NCBI GenBank assembly: GCA_016790435.1
Contig: JAEUPE010000124.1
Span: forward strand, 1-43,021
Direction of reading: 5' to 3'
Length of the DNA: 43,021 nucleotides
DNA from: Rubrivivax sp.
Lineage (GTDB): Bacteria; Pseudomonadota; Gammaproteobacteria; Burkholderiales; Burkholderiaceae_C
This document shows positions 1-8,280 of the stretch, piece by piece (position 1 is the first letter of the stretch; each line of letters opens with the position of its first letter). The notes below the pieces were generated by a model, which saw nothing but the letters and a program-made list of their open reading frames with translations, had not been told where the DNA came from and searched no databases. The position numbers were made by a program, and so were the translations under genes.

Positions 1-641
1 TGCCACGCCAGGATGGCCAGCACCAGGGGCGCGGCCACCCCGGTGACCCAGGGGTTCGAGAAGACGAGCACGATGCCCAGCACATTGAGCGCCCAGAACG
101 CGGGGCGCCCGATCGGCCGGCCGCAGTAGCCGCTGTAGGCCGCGCCGAGCCCGATCACCGCTACCGCCGTGCCCACCAGCGCAACGAGGAAGCTGGACCA
201 GGTGAAGCCGATGAACAGCAGCGAAGGCGCGTACACGAAGGCGAACGGCACCAGCGCCTTGCCCATCGAAAGCCGGAAGGCGGTGTTGCCCGTGCCCATC
301 GGCTCGCTGCGCGCGATGCCGGCCGCGGCGAAGGCGGCCAGCGCCACCGGCGGCGTCACGTCGGCGAGCACACCGTAGTAGAAGACGAAGAAGTGCGTCG
401 CCAGCTGCGGCACGCCCAGCTGCGCCAGCGCCGGCGCGACGATGGCCGCCAGGATGATGTAGCTCGGTGTCGTCGGCAGGCCGGTGCCCATGACGATGCA
501 GGCGAGCGCCGTGAAGACGAGGCCGAAGAAGATCGTCGTGCCCTTGGCGTCGAGCAGCTGCCAGGGGTCGAGCGTGAGCACGCTTTGCGCGAGGCCGCCC
601 GAGAGGTCGAGCACCAGGGCCGAGAACTTGAAGCCCATGCC
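1..641 (-). CDS. TRAP transporter fused permease, C-terminal fragment (cut at both ends)
   Basis: This is the C-terminal part of a TRAP-type secondary transporter permease of the large fused (4TM/12TM) kind, which imports organic acids with a periplasmic binding protein using an ion gradient. About 213 residues are visible without a stop. They contain strings of hydrophobic segments and the family-typical stretch around GTGLPTTPSYIILAAIVAPAL (minus strand, about 450-510), followed by LADVTPPVALAAFAAAGIA. The gene runs off the left edge of the window. Its upstream end stops being TRAP-like at GMGFKFSALV, about base 641, where an unrelated histidine kinase begins on the other strand. Full-length fused permeases are roughly 650-850 residues, so most of the N-terminal half is missing. 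An ATG at 638 could be called as a start but lies inside the conserved domain. The family call is firm; whether the truncation is biological or an assembly join is open. Confidence 0.8.
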
Positions 642-1862
642 GTGGTGCTGCTGGCCACGCTGCTGGCGGCGTGGATCATCGCCGCGGTGACGCGGCCGCT
701 GGCCGTGCTGAGCGAAGACGTGGCTCGCGCGGCGCGCGCCGGCTTCGGCGCCGAGGCGCCGGCGCCGCTCATGACCGGCCCTGCCAATGCCGACGACGAA
801 TTCGGCCGCCTGCAAGCGGGATTCCAGGCGCTGCTCACGAAGCTGCATGCGCAATGGGACCGGCTGCGCCGGCTCGACGCCTTCCGGCGCGAGAGCGTGA
901 GCAACCTCTCACATGACCTGCGCTCGCCGCTCACCGCCGCCGCCGCGAGCCTGGAGACCTTGCAGCAGCGCTGGCGCCTGGCCGCCGCGAAGGCCGCCGC
1001 CGATGGCGGGCTGGGTGACGGCGCGGGAGGGCGCACGGGGGGCGCGATCGACCCGGACCGTGCCGAAGAGGCACGTCTCGTCGACCTCGCCCTGCGCAAC
1101 ACGCACAACGCCGCCCGCCTAGTGCGCTCGCTCGGCGACCTCGCGGTGCTCGACGAGGACAGCTTCCGCCTGCGCCTGGCCCGGCTCGACCTGGGCGAGA
1201 TGCTCGACGACATCGCCATGCGCTTTGCCGAGCGGGCGGCGCGCCAGGGGGTGGCGATCCGCTGCGATCTGGGCAGTGACGAGGGCCGCGCGGGGCATGA
1301 TGGCCAACGGGAAGGAGACCCGCGAGGCCATCCGGCCGGTGAGATCGCCCTGATCGATGCGGCAGCCAGAGTCGGGGTTGACGGGGGCTTGGGCGACCGC
1401 CCGGCCGGCCCATCGCTCGTGGCCGAGGTCGACGTCGAGTTGATCGAGCGCGCCATCGCCAACCTGCTGGACAACGCCCTGCGGTTCACTCCCGCGGGGG
1501 GGCGCATCGTGCTTTCCGCACACGCCAGCCCCGGCGCGCTGGGCGGGGCGGGCGCGCCGGCGGAGGCCGGCGTCGTGCATGTCGCCGTGCAGGACACCGG
1601 CTGCGGCATCGTACCGGCCGACTTGGAACACCTCTTCGACCGCCACTTCAGCGGCCGCGCCGGCCATGCCGCGCGCTCCGAGGGCGGCGCGGCTGGCAAC
1701 CAGGGTCTGGGCCTGGGCCTGGCCATCGTGCGGCGCATCGTCGAGTTGCACGGCGGCCACGTGGCCGTGCAAAGCCTGCGGGGCGAAGGCACGACCGTCA
1801 CGCTGGACCTGCCGATGCACCGACCCGGGCACCCGCCGCCGGCGCCTTCCGGCACCGAATAA
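642..1862 (+). CDS. Sensor histidine kinase lacking its N-terminus
   Basis: This is a two-component sensor kinase that would autophosphorylate on histidine and pass the phosphate to a response regulator. The visible protein begins inside a transmembrane helix (VVLLATLLAAWIIAAV), followed by a HAMP-like linker (TRPLAVLSEDV), the HisKA H-box (SHDLRSPL, coded near 909-932), and a HATPase domain with N-box NLLDNALRF, G1 box DTGCGI and G2 box GLGLGLAIV. The first membrane helix, the sensor domain and any start codon are absent; upstream sequence in this frame is only antisense TRAP permease. About 40 residues between RCDLGS and LVAEVDVELIERAI (about 1285-1410) look out of place for this family and may be an insertion. 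No response regulator is adjacent; it would usually lie upstream and could have been lost at the junction. The stop is TAA at 1860-1862. Confidence 0.8.
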   Translation: MVLLATLLAAWIIAAVTRPLAVLSEDVARAARAGFGAEAPAPLMTGPANADDEFGRLQAGFQALLTKLHAQWDRLRRLDAFRRESVSNLSHDLRSPLTAAAASLETLQQRWRLAAAKAAADGGLGDGAGGRTGGAIDPDRAEEARLVDLALRNTHNAARLVRSLGDLAVLDEDSFRLRLARLDLGEMLDDIAMRFAERAARQGVAIRCDLGSDEGRAGHDGQREGDPRGHPAGEIALIDAAARVGVDGGLGDRPAGPSLVAEVDVELIERAIANLLDNALRFTPAGGRIVLSAHASPGALGGAGAPAEAGVVHVAVQDTGCGIVPADLEHLFDRHFSGRAGHAARSEGGAAGNQGLGLGLAIVRRIVELHGGHVAVQSLRGEGTTVTLDLPMHRPGHPPPAPSGTE

Positions 1863-1923
1863 CCCGCCAAACCCGCGCCTGCTCCATCGATCGGGCAGGG
1901 GTGTGCCGCGACAGACTGGGAAG

Positions 1924-3711
1924 ATGACAGTCGATGCGGTCCTCGTGCTCCAGCGCAGCGATGTGGTGCGCATGGCCGCGGCCCCGGCGCGCTACGCGGG
2001 CACCCGCCTGCTCTTCGTCGACCCGGGCCTGCTGGACGACGCGGCGCAGCGGGGCCTGACGCAGACATCGCCCTACGAATACCGCCGCCTCGACCTCGGC
2101 CCGGACATGCAGGCCCGCGCCGCGAGCGAGGCCATCGCCCGGGCCACGCTCGTGGACCTGCAGATGAGCGCCGAGCGCGAGCGGCTCTGGGGCGCAGGTG
2201 GCGGGGGCGGCGGCCAACACGCCCTCACCGGCTGGGACGTCGGCCTCTTCTTCCTGGCCCTGCAGCGCGCCGCCGTGGCGCGCGCGCTGGCCAAGGCCGT
2301 CGCCGCGAGCTTCAAGGAGCAGAGCATCGGTCTGCTGCGTCCGAGCAACCCGCAGCAGATGTACTTCGACTCGTTCGTGAGCGCCGACCTCGTGGGCCAG
2401 GACCCGCAGCGCTTCTCGGTCGTCGACCGCTACCACGACGCCCGCTGGCAGCGCCCGGACGCCTACGACCAGGTGCTCGACGCGCAGGCCATGGGCCGGC
2501 TGCTCGCGCGCGGCGTCATCACGCTCGTGAGCCACGTGCCCACGTGCTTCTACGACCGCGCCTGGCTGGCCGAGGAGGTGGCGCGTTCGCATGCCTACAC
2601 GCTCGACCTGCCGAGCCCCTTCTGGGACGTGCCGCTGCACCGCGGCCCGCCCTTGCTCGTGCCGCGCAGCAACCTGGCCGCCGAGGCCGAGGTGGCCGAG
2701 TACGGTGCGCGCGCCGTGCGCGTGCTCGAGCCGCTGCTCGCCGACCTGCTGCCGCAACAGCGCGCCCGCGAGGAGCAGATCACCGCCTGGGCCGCGCGCT
2801 CGCGCTGGCAGGCGCTCAATTTCCTGCAGCTGCGCCTCGCCTTCGCGCGCCTGGCCCAGGCGCCGCGTGGCGGCGGCGCGCCGGACTTCCTCATCGCCGA
2901 CCAGGACACCGGCCTGAACGGACCCCTCTTCTCGATCGCTGATCAGGTGGGCGGTGCCATCACCGTGGTGCCGCACTCCGGCCATGCTTCCATGCTGCTG
3001 CCGCACGGGCGGCGGGCGCAGGTGGTCGAGCGCGCGGGCTACGGGTGTGCGCCGCGCACGCTGCTCGGCCAATCGGTGCCGACCCGTCCCGTCCGCTTCA
3101 ACCAGCAGGCGCGCCGCCGCGCCACCGGGCCGGCGCCGCAGGGCGCGCGCCTGCAGCGCGTGTGCCTGCTGCTCAACAGTCTCAGCACCGAAGGGCTCAG
3201 CCACGTCGACGCCTACGCGTTGGCCGAGTTCCACGCCCCGCTGGTGGCGTTGTGCGAGGCGGCGGGCGTGCAGCTCGTGCTGCGCCCGAAACCCGGCGCC
3301 CCGGCGATGGCCGTGCTCGCCGGCGCGCTCGGCGTGCCGCCGGCGCAACTCGTGGGCGCGGTGCAGCAGCCGCTGCCCACGCTCGCCGAAAGCTGCGAGC
3401 TCTGCCTGGCGTGGGGTGAGCCGACGACCGGCATCGCCCCCTTCCTGGACGCCGGCAGCCTCGTGCTGCAGGTGATGGCCGAGCGCTGGCCGGTGGACTA
3501 CCTGGTGTGCATGCCGCTCGTGCGCGACGGCGTCGTGCCCACGCTCCTGCCGGCCGACGCCCTGGCGACGGTGCGCCGCTACCTCACCGACCCCGCCGCG
3601 CTGGCCGCGGACACCGCCCGCCAGAGCGCCGCCTTCGATGCCCGTGCCGCCGGTGCCCACGAGCACCTGTTCGACCGCGCGCTCGAGCCCCTGCAGCGCG
3701 CCGCTGCCTGA
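1924..3711 (+). CDS. Large uncharacterised protein of the nonulosonate locus, possible GT-B type enzyme
   Basis: I do not recognise this 595-residue protein by name. It opens the sugar locus, 86 bp before pseB. It has no signal peptide or membrane helix, so it is probably cytoplasmic. Features suggestive of a GT-B (two Rossmann domain) enzyme are DFLIADQDTGLNGPLFSIAD and ITVVPHSGHASMLLPHG in the middle, then a C-terminal domain beginning RVCLLLNSLSTEG, with VLRPKPGAP, and an E..TTGIAPFLDAGS segment like the donor-binding region of such enzymes. By position it could be the transferase that uses the CMP-activated sugar, or could supply the UDP-sugar hydrolase step that is otherwise missing here. 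Both are inference. The ATG at 1924 follows a short purine-rich GGGAAG; the frame stays open upstream but there overlaps the kinase. Confidence 0.6.
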   Translation: MTVDAVLVLQRSDVVRMAAAPARYAGTRLLFVDPGLLDDAAQRGLTQTSPYEYRRLDLGPDMQARAASEAIARATLVDLQMSAERERLWGAGGGGGGQHALTGWDVGLFFLALQRAAVARALAKAVAASFKEQSIGLLRPSNPQQMYFDSFVSADLVGQDPQRFSVVDRYHDARWQRPDAYDQVLDAQAMGRLLARGVITLVSHVPTCFYDRAWLAEEVARSHAYTLDLPSPFWDVPLHRGPPLLVPRSNLAAEAEVAEYGARAVRVLEPLLADLLPQQRAREEQITAWAARSRWQALNFLQLRLAFARLAQAPRGGGAPDFLIADQDTGLNGPLFSIADQVGGAITVVPHSGHASMLLPHGRRAQVVERAGYGCAPRTLLGQSVPTRPVRFNQQARRRATGPAPQGARLQRVCLLLNSLSTEGLSHVDAYALAEFHAPLVALCEAAGVQLVLRPKPGAPAMAVLAGALGVPPAQLVGAVQQPLPTLAESCELCLAWGEPTTGIAPFLDAGSLVLQVMAERWPVDYLVCMPLVRDGVVPTLLPADALATVRRYLTDPAALAADTARQSAAFDARAAGAHEHLFDRALEPLQRAAA

Positions 3712-3797
3712 GCGCGCGCAGGCCAGCGCCACCGCCGAGTTCCCCGCCTCGTCCTGTTCCTTCCGCACCCGAACGACCCATCCCGAGCCGACCCACC

Positions 3798-4814
3798 ATG
3801 CTCAACGACAAATCCCTCCTCGTCACCGGCGGTACAGGCAGCTTCGGCCGCGCGTTCGTGAAGACCCTGCTCGAGCGCTACCCGCGGGTGCGGCGGCTGG
3901 TCATCTTCTCGCGCGACGAGCTCAAGCAGTTCGAGATGGCGCAGCAGTTCCCGCCCAGCCAGTACCCGTGCCTGCGCTTCTTCATCGGCGACGTGCGAGA
4001 CGCGGCGCGCCTGAAGCGGGCGATGGAGGGCATCGACTTCGTCGTGCACGCCGCCGCGCTGAAACAGGTGCCGGCCGCCGAGTACAACCCGATGGAGGCG
4101 ATCAAGACCAACGTGCTCGGCGCGCAGAACGTCATCGAGGCCTGCCTCGATTCGAACGTCAAGCGTGTCGTCGCGCTCTCCACCGACAAGGCGGCGGCGC
4201 CGATCAACCTCTACGGCGCCACCAAGCTGTGCAGCGACAAGCTCTTCGTCGCCGCCAACCACATCCGCGGCGCGCGCGACCTGCGCTTCTCGGTCGTGCG
4301 CTACGGCAACGTCATGGGCAGCCGCGGCTCGGTGATCCCGTTCTTCCTCGGCCAGCGCGAGCAGGGCGTGTTGCCCATCACGCACCCGGACATGACGCGC
4401 TTCAACATCTCGCTCGAGGACGGCGTGCAGATGGTGCTGTGGAGCATCGAACACGCCTGGGGCGGCGAGATCCTCGTGCCCAAGATCCCCAGCTACCGCA
4501 TCACCGACGTCGCCGACGCCGTGGCGCCCGGGGCGCGCCAGCGCATCGTCGGCATCCGCCCGGGCGAGAAGCTGCACGAGGAAATGATCACCGCCAGCGA
4601 CAGCCCGAACACGGTGGACCTCGGCTCGTACTACGCCATCCTGCCCAGCGGCGCCGACTACGGCATCGACGACTACTGCGAGCGCATGCGCGGCACGCGC
4701 GTGCAGCCCGGCTTCAGCTACGACAGCGGCAGCAACAGCGACTTCCTCTCGGTGCCGCAACTGCGCGCCCTCATCGACAAGCATGTGGAGAACCCCGGTG
4801 TCGCGCATCACTGA
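3798..4814 (+). CDS. pseB: UDP-N-acetylglucosamine 4,6-dehydratase (inverting), PseB
   Basis: PseB removes water from UDP-GlcNAc and inverts C5, giving UDP-2-acetamido-2,6-dideoxy-beta-L-arabino-hexos-4-ulose, the first committed step to pseudaminic acid in the cytoplasm. The 338-residue protein is the usual PseB/FlaA1 length. It has the NAD(P)-binding TGGTGSFG near the N-terminus, the FSRDELKQFEMAQQF segment typical of this subfamily, STDKAAAPINLYGATKL with the catalytic Asp-Lys pair and the YxxxK motif, then VVRYGNVMGSRGSVIPFF and IRPGEKLHEEMI. The ATG at 3798 is the only start that fits the conserved N-terminus. The 3' end overlaps the next gene, indicating an operon. The aminotransferase PseC, which normally follows PseB, is not in this window. 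Confidence 0.95.
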   Translation: MLNDKSLLVTGGTGSFGRAFVKTLLERYPRVRRLVIFSRDELKQFEMAQQFPPSQYPCLRFFIGDVRDAARLKRAMEGIDFVVHAAALKQVPAAEYNPMEAIKTNVLGAQNVIEACLDSNVKRVVALSTDKAAAPINLYGATKLCSDKLFVAANHIRGARDLRFSVVRYGNVMGSRGSVIPFFLGQREQGVLPITHPDMTRFNISLEDGVQMVLWSIEHAWGGEILVPKIPSYRITDVADAVAPGARQRIVGIRPGEKLHEEMITASDSPNTVDLGSYYAILPSGADYGIDDYCERMRGTRVQPGFSYDSGSNSDFLSVPQLRALIDKHVENPGVAHH

Positions 4815-5853
4815 ACCCAAGGCCGGCCCAGCCAAGGATCGGGCCGCGGACCGCACCACGGAGCGCACGCAGCCGCTGCCCCAGCCCGCCGAGGTGCGGC
4901 GCAGCCCGGTGGTCGTCATCGGCCACACCGGCCTGCTCGGCCAAGCGGTGATGCGCGTGGCCGGCGAGCGCGGGCTGCGCACGCTTGGCGTCTCGCGCAA
5001 CACCGTGCCCGGGCTCAACCTCGCGCGCCAGTCCGACCTCGCGCCCTTCCTCGACCCGCTGGCGCCCTCGCTGGTGATCAACGCAGCCGCCATCACCGAT
5101 CTCGCCGCCAACGAGGCCGACCCCTCGGCAGCGCTCGAAGTGCACGCGCGCCTGCCCGGGCTGCTGGCCGACTGGGGCCGGCGGCGAGGCACTCCTTGGG
5201 TGCAGGTGTCCACCGACCACTACTGGCACGACATCGAGAACACGCTGCACGCCGAGTCGGCGCCGGTGAGCCCGCCCAACACCTACGCCCGCACCAAGCT
5301 GGCGGGCGAAGAGGCGGCGCTGCGCGATCCTGGCTGCCTGGTGCTGCGCACCAACATCGTCGGGTTCCGCGGCCGGGCCGGCGAGCCGACCTTCGTGGAG
5401 TGGGCGCTGTCAGCACTGGCCGGCGGCGAGCCCTTCGACGCCTACACCGATGTGTGGGCCAGCAGCATCGAGGTGCACCAGTTCGCGCGCGCGATGTTCG
5501 ACATCGTCGGGCTGGGCGCGACCGGCCTGTTGAATCTGGCCAGCCGCGAGTCGGTGAGCAAGGCCGACTTCATCGCCGCGCTCGCGCGGGCCGGGGGCTA
5601 TGACGAACGGCTTGCGCGCCGCGTTTCCCGCCCCCCGCGGCAGCGCCCGCGCCGGGCCAATGCCCTGGGCCTTGACGTGTCGCGCGCCGAAGTCCTGCTC
5701 GGCCGGGAACTGCCGGATGCCGGTGAAGTGATCGACGCCATCCTTGCCAGCCCCGCCATGCCCAAGGCCACCGTGCGCATGGACCTGGACCTGGGCGCCG
5801 ATCTCGAACCCACCGCCCGCATCGAAGGAGGCCCCGATGTTGAACTCGCCTGA
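4783..5853 (+). CDS. RmlD-like NAD(P)-dependent sugar-nucleotide reductase (SDR family)
   Basis: This is a short-chain dehydrogenase of the dTDP-4-dehydrorhamnose reductase (RmlD) type. It shows a Rossmann nucleotide-binding motif (VVVIGHTGLLGQAV), the RmlD-like strand VINAAAITDLAANEAD, VSTDHYWHDIENTLHAE and the catalytic NTYARTKLAGEE with Tyr and Lys. Family members reduce a 4-keto sugar nucleotide or act as a binding subunit. Here it sits where an aminotransferase would be expected, so reduction rather than amination of the PseB product is a possibility. The first 40 residues are poorly conserved. The ATG at 4783 overlaps pseB by 32 bp and a GTG at 4798 is an alternative start. The C-terminal tail after about residue 270 is Arg/Pro rich. 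It overlaps the next gene by 17 bp. Confidence 0.8.
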   Translation: MWRTPVSRITEPKAGPAKDRAADRTTERTQPLPQPAEVRRSPVVVIGHTGLLGQAVMRVAGERGLRTLGVSRNTVPGLNLARQSDLAPFLDPLAPSLVINAAAITDLAANEADPSAALEVHARLPGLLADWGRRRGTPWVQVSTDHYWHDIENTLHAESAPVSPPNTYARTKLAGEEAALRDPGCLVLRTNIVGFRGRAGEPTFVEWALSALAGGEPFDAYTDVWASSIEVHQFARAMFDIVGLGATGLLNLASRESVSKADFIAALARAGGYDERLARRVSRPPRQRPRRANALGLDVSRAEVLLGRELPDAGEVIDAILASPAMPKATVRMDLDLGADLEPTARIEGGPDVELA

Positions 5854-6976
5854 CCCGATCCGCATCGCCGGCCGCGTGCTCGCGCTCGATGCGCCGACCT
5901 ACTTCATCGCCGACATCGCCGCCAACCACGACGGCGACCTCGAGCGTGCCAAGGCACTCATCTGGGCCGCAAAGGAAGCCGGCGCCGAGTGCGCCAAGTT
6001 CCAGCACTTCAAGGCCGAACGCATCGTCAGCGACCGCGGCTTCAAGGCCATGGGGGCGCAGCTCGGCCACCAGGCGAAGTGGGACAAGCCGGTCTTCGAC
6101 GTCTACCGTGCCTACGAGCTGAACCGCGAGTGGAACGAGGAGCTCGCGGCCACGGCGCGCGCCGCCGGCATCCACTTCATGACCACGCCCTACGACGAGG
6201 AGGCGGTGGCGAGCGTCGACGCGCTCGTGCCGGCGTGGAAGATCGGCTCGGGCGACATCACCTGGATCGAATTCTTCCGCAAGGTCGCCGGCACCGGCAA
6301 GCCGCTGATGCTGGCCACAGGCGCCAGCACGCTCGCCGATGTCGACCGCGCCGTGCGCGCGGCACTCGCGGTGAACCGCCAGCTCGTGCTCATGCAGTGC
6401 AATACCAACTACACGGGCTCGCTCGAGAACTTCCGCCACATCAACCTGAACGTGCTGAAGACCTATGCCACGCGCTACCCGCGTGTGCTGCTGGGACTGT
6501 CGGACCACTCGCCCGGGCACGTCACCGTGCTCGGCGCGGTGACGCTCGGGGCGCGTGCGGTGGAGAAGCACTTCACCGACGACAACGCACGGGTCGGCCC
6601 CGACCATGGCTTCGCCATGAACCCGCGCACGTGGCGCGAGATGGTCGAGCGCACGCGCGAGCTCGAGGCGGCACTTGGCGACGGCATCAAGCGCGTCGAG
6701 GCCAACGAGGTGCAGACGGCCGTGCTGCAGCAGCGCTGCCTGCGCGCGCGCCGCGACCTCGCTGCGGGCACGGTGCTGACGATGGACGACCTGGAGCCGC
6801 TGCGCCCAGCGCCTGCCGGCACCGCCCGTCCGCACGAACTGAGCGCGCTGCTCGGCCGCCGGCTGCGCGAAGCGCGCCCGTTCGGCGAGGCGCTGGCGCT
6901 CGAAGACGTGGAGCCGCTGCCCGCACTGGCGAGCAGCGACCGCCACGTCGTCATCGAACGCACGGCGGTGTGCTGA
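5837..6976 (+). CDS. Sialic acid synthase family protein (NeuB/PseI/LegI type) with SAF domain
   Basis: This family condenses phosphoenolpyruvate with a six-carbon amino sugar to make a nine-carbon nonulosonic acid. The 379-residue protein has an N-terminal NeuB TIM barrel (FIADIAANHDGDLERAKALI; IHFMTTPYDEEAV; WKIGSGDITW; LATGASTLADVDRAV; LMQCNTNYTG; LLGLSDHSPGH; AVEKHFTDD) and a C-terminal SAF (antifreeze-like) domain (RARRDLAAGTVLTMDDLEPL through about residue 365). The Ala-Asn-His and Lys-His-Phe-Thr motifs fit a functional synthase. It differs from classical PseI around AKFQHFKAERIVSD, so the substrate cannot be fixed from sequence. The ATG at 5837 is supported by a good ribosome binding site (GAAGGAGG, 5824-5831). 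It overlaps the preceding reductase gene, suggesting translational coupling. Confidence 0.88.
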   Translation: MLNSPDPIRIAGRVLALDAPTYFIADIAANHDGDLERAKALIWAAKEAGAECAKFQHFKAERIVSDRGFKAMGAQLGHQAKWDKPVFDVYRAYELNREWNEELAATARAAGIHFMTTPYDEEAVASVDALVPAWKIGSGDITWIEFFRKVAGTGKPLMLATGASTLADVDRAVRAALAVNRQLVLMQCNTNYTGSLENFRHINLNVLKTYATRYPRVLLGLSDHSPGHVTVLGAVTLGARAVEKHFTDDNARVGPDHGFAMNPRTWREMVERTRELEAALGDGIKRVEANEVQTAVLQQRCLRARRDLAAGTVLTMDDLEPLRPAPAGTARPHELSALLGRRLREARPFGEALALEDVEPLPALASSDRHVVIERTAVC

Positions 6977-6977
6977 C

Positions 6978-7559
6978 GTGTTGAACGGCAAGACCGTCGG
7001 CCTGCGTGCGATCGAATCGCATGACCTGCCGCAACTGCTCGGCTGGCGCAACGACCCGCGCCTGCGCCGCTACTTCCGCGAGTACCGCGAGCTGAACCTG
7101 ACGCAGCAGCGGCAGTGGTTCGACACCAAGGTCAACGGCGACCCGACGACACGCATGTTCGCCATCGTCGAGCGCGGCCGCGAACAGCGCGTGGGCCGCC
7201 TGCTCGGTGCCTGCGGCCTGTGCTACATCGACTGGGTCAACCGCACCGCCGACTTCAGCATCTACATCGGTGCCGACGACCTCTACATCGACGAGCGCTT
7301 CGCACCCGATGCGGCCGTGACGATGATCGGCTACGCCTTCGAGGAGCTCGGCCTGCACCGCCTGTGGTCGGAGATCTACGGCTTCGACGCGCCGAAGCAG
7401 CGCTTCTTCGAGGCGCTCGGCTTCACGCTCGACGGCGTGCACCGGCAGACGCACTGGGCCGAAGGGGCCTGGCACGACAGCCACTACTACTCGCTGCTTT
7501 CCACCGACCCGCGACCGAAGGCGCCGGAATTTGCCCCGCTGCCACCGATAGGCAAGTGA
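6978..7559 (+). CDS. GNAT acetyltransferase, PseH-like position
   Basis: This is a GNAT-fold N-acetyltransferase of 193 residues, of the RimJ/RimL-type group that also holds PseH. It shows the N-terminal LRAIESHDLPQLLGWRNDP, the QRQWFDTKV segment, an acetyl-CoA binding region near residues 70-115, and the typical GFDAPKQRFFEALGF close to the C-terminus. PseH acetylates the 4-amino group made by PseC. With no aminotransferase in the window, the acceptor here is uncertain and could be an amine made elsewhere. The start is GTG at 6978, one base after the stop of the synthase gene. The end lies 40 bp before pseF. Confidence 0.82.
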   Translation: MLNGKTVGLRAIESHDLPQLLGWRNDPRLRRYFREYRELNLTQQRQWFDTKVNGDPTTRMFAIVERGREQRVGRLLGACGLCYIDWVNRTADFSIYIGADDLYIDERFAPDAAVTMIGYAFEELGLHRLWSEIYGFDAPKQRFFEALGFTLDGVHRQTHWAEGAWHDSHYYSLLSTDPRPKAPEFAPLPPIGK

Positions 7560-7599
7560 CCGAAAGCAGCGACCGCTGATGCGAACCTGAGACCCGCCG

Positions 7600-8280
7600 A
7601 TGAAGAACCTCGCCGTCATCCCCGCCCGCGGGGGCAGCAAGCGCATCCCGCGCAAGAACATCTTGACCTTCGGCGGCAAGCCGATGATTGCCTACGCCAT
7701 CGCCGCGGCGCGCGAGAGCGAGCTCTTCGACGAGGTGATCGTCAGCACCGACGACGACGAGATCGCCGAGGTGGCGCAGACGCACGGCGCGACCATCCCG
7801 TTCCGGCGCCCGCCCGAGCTCGCCGATGACCAGACGACGACGGTGCCGGTGATCGCGCACGCGGCGCAGTGGTTCGTCGACCGCGGCCGCGCGCCGGCGG
7901 CGGTCTGCTGCATCTACCCCTGCGTGCCTTTGCTGCGCGGCGAGGACCTGCGCGGCGCCCATGCCATGTTCGTCGAGCGCGGCGCCGAGTACGTCTACCC
8001 CGTCGTGCCATTCCACAGCTCGCCGTGGCGCGGCATGCGTCGGCCGGAGAACGGGCCGATGCAGTTCGTGTACCCCGAGTACGAGCTGACGCGCACGCAG
8101 GACCTGGAGAAGATGTACTTCGACGCTGGCCAGTTCTACTGGGGCCGCACGTCGGCCTGGTGCGCCGGGCAGCGCATGCACTCCAACGGGCACGGCTACG
8201 TCGTCGAGGGGCACCGGGTCGTCGACATCGACACACCCGATGACTGGAAGCGCGCGGAACTGATCGCCCGCGCCCTCTGA
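7600..8280 (+). CDS. pseF: Pseudaminic acid cytidylyltransferase, PseF
   Basis: PseF activates the nonulosonic acid with CTP to the CMP-sugar used by a glycosyltransferase. The 226-residue protein has the cytidylyltransferase motif IPARGGSKRIPRKNI, then STDDDEIAEVAQTHGA, CCIYPCVPLL and the PseF-typical FVYPEYELTRTQDLEKMYFDAGQFYWG, ending with DIDTPDDWKRAE. These segments favour PseF over NeuA or the legionaminic enzyme. It is the last gene of the sugar locus; the next gene is convergent and ends immediately at 8281. The ATG at 7600 is clear. Confidence 0.92.
   Translation: MKNLAVIPARGGSKRIPRKNILTFGGKPMIAYAIAAARESELFDEVIVSTDDDEIAEVAQTHGATIPFRRPPELADDQTTTVPVIAHAAQWFVDRGRAPAAVCCIYPCVPLLRGEDLRGAHAMFVERGAEYVYPVVPFHSSPWRGMRRPENGPMQFVYPEYELTRTQDLEKMYFDAGQFYWGRTSAWCAGQRMHSNGHGYVVEGHRVVDIDTPDDWKRAELIARAL

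Noticed and set aside
356-2068. Long minus-strand open frame opposite the histidine kinase
   Set aside because: Its protein is Arg/Pro/Ala/Ser-rich with no domain, and the plus-strand kinase motifs occupy the same DNA.
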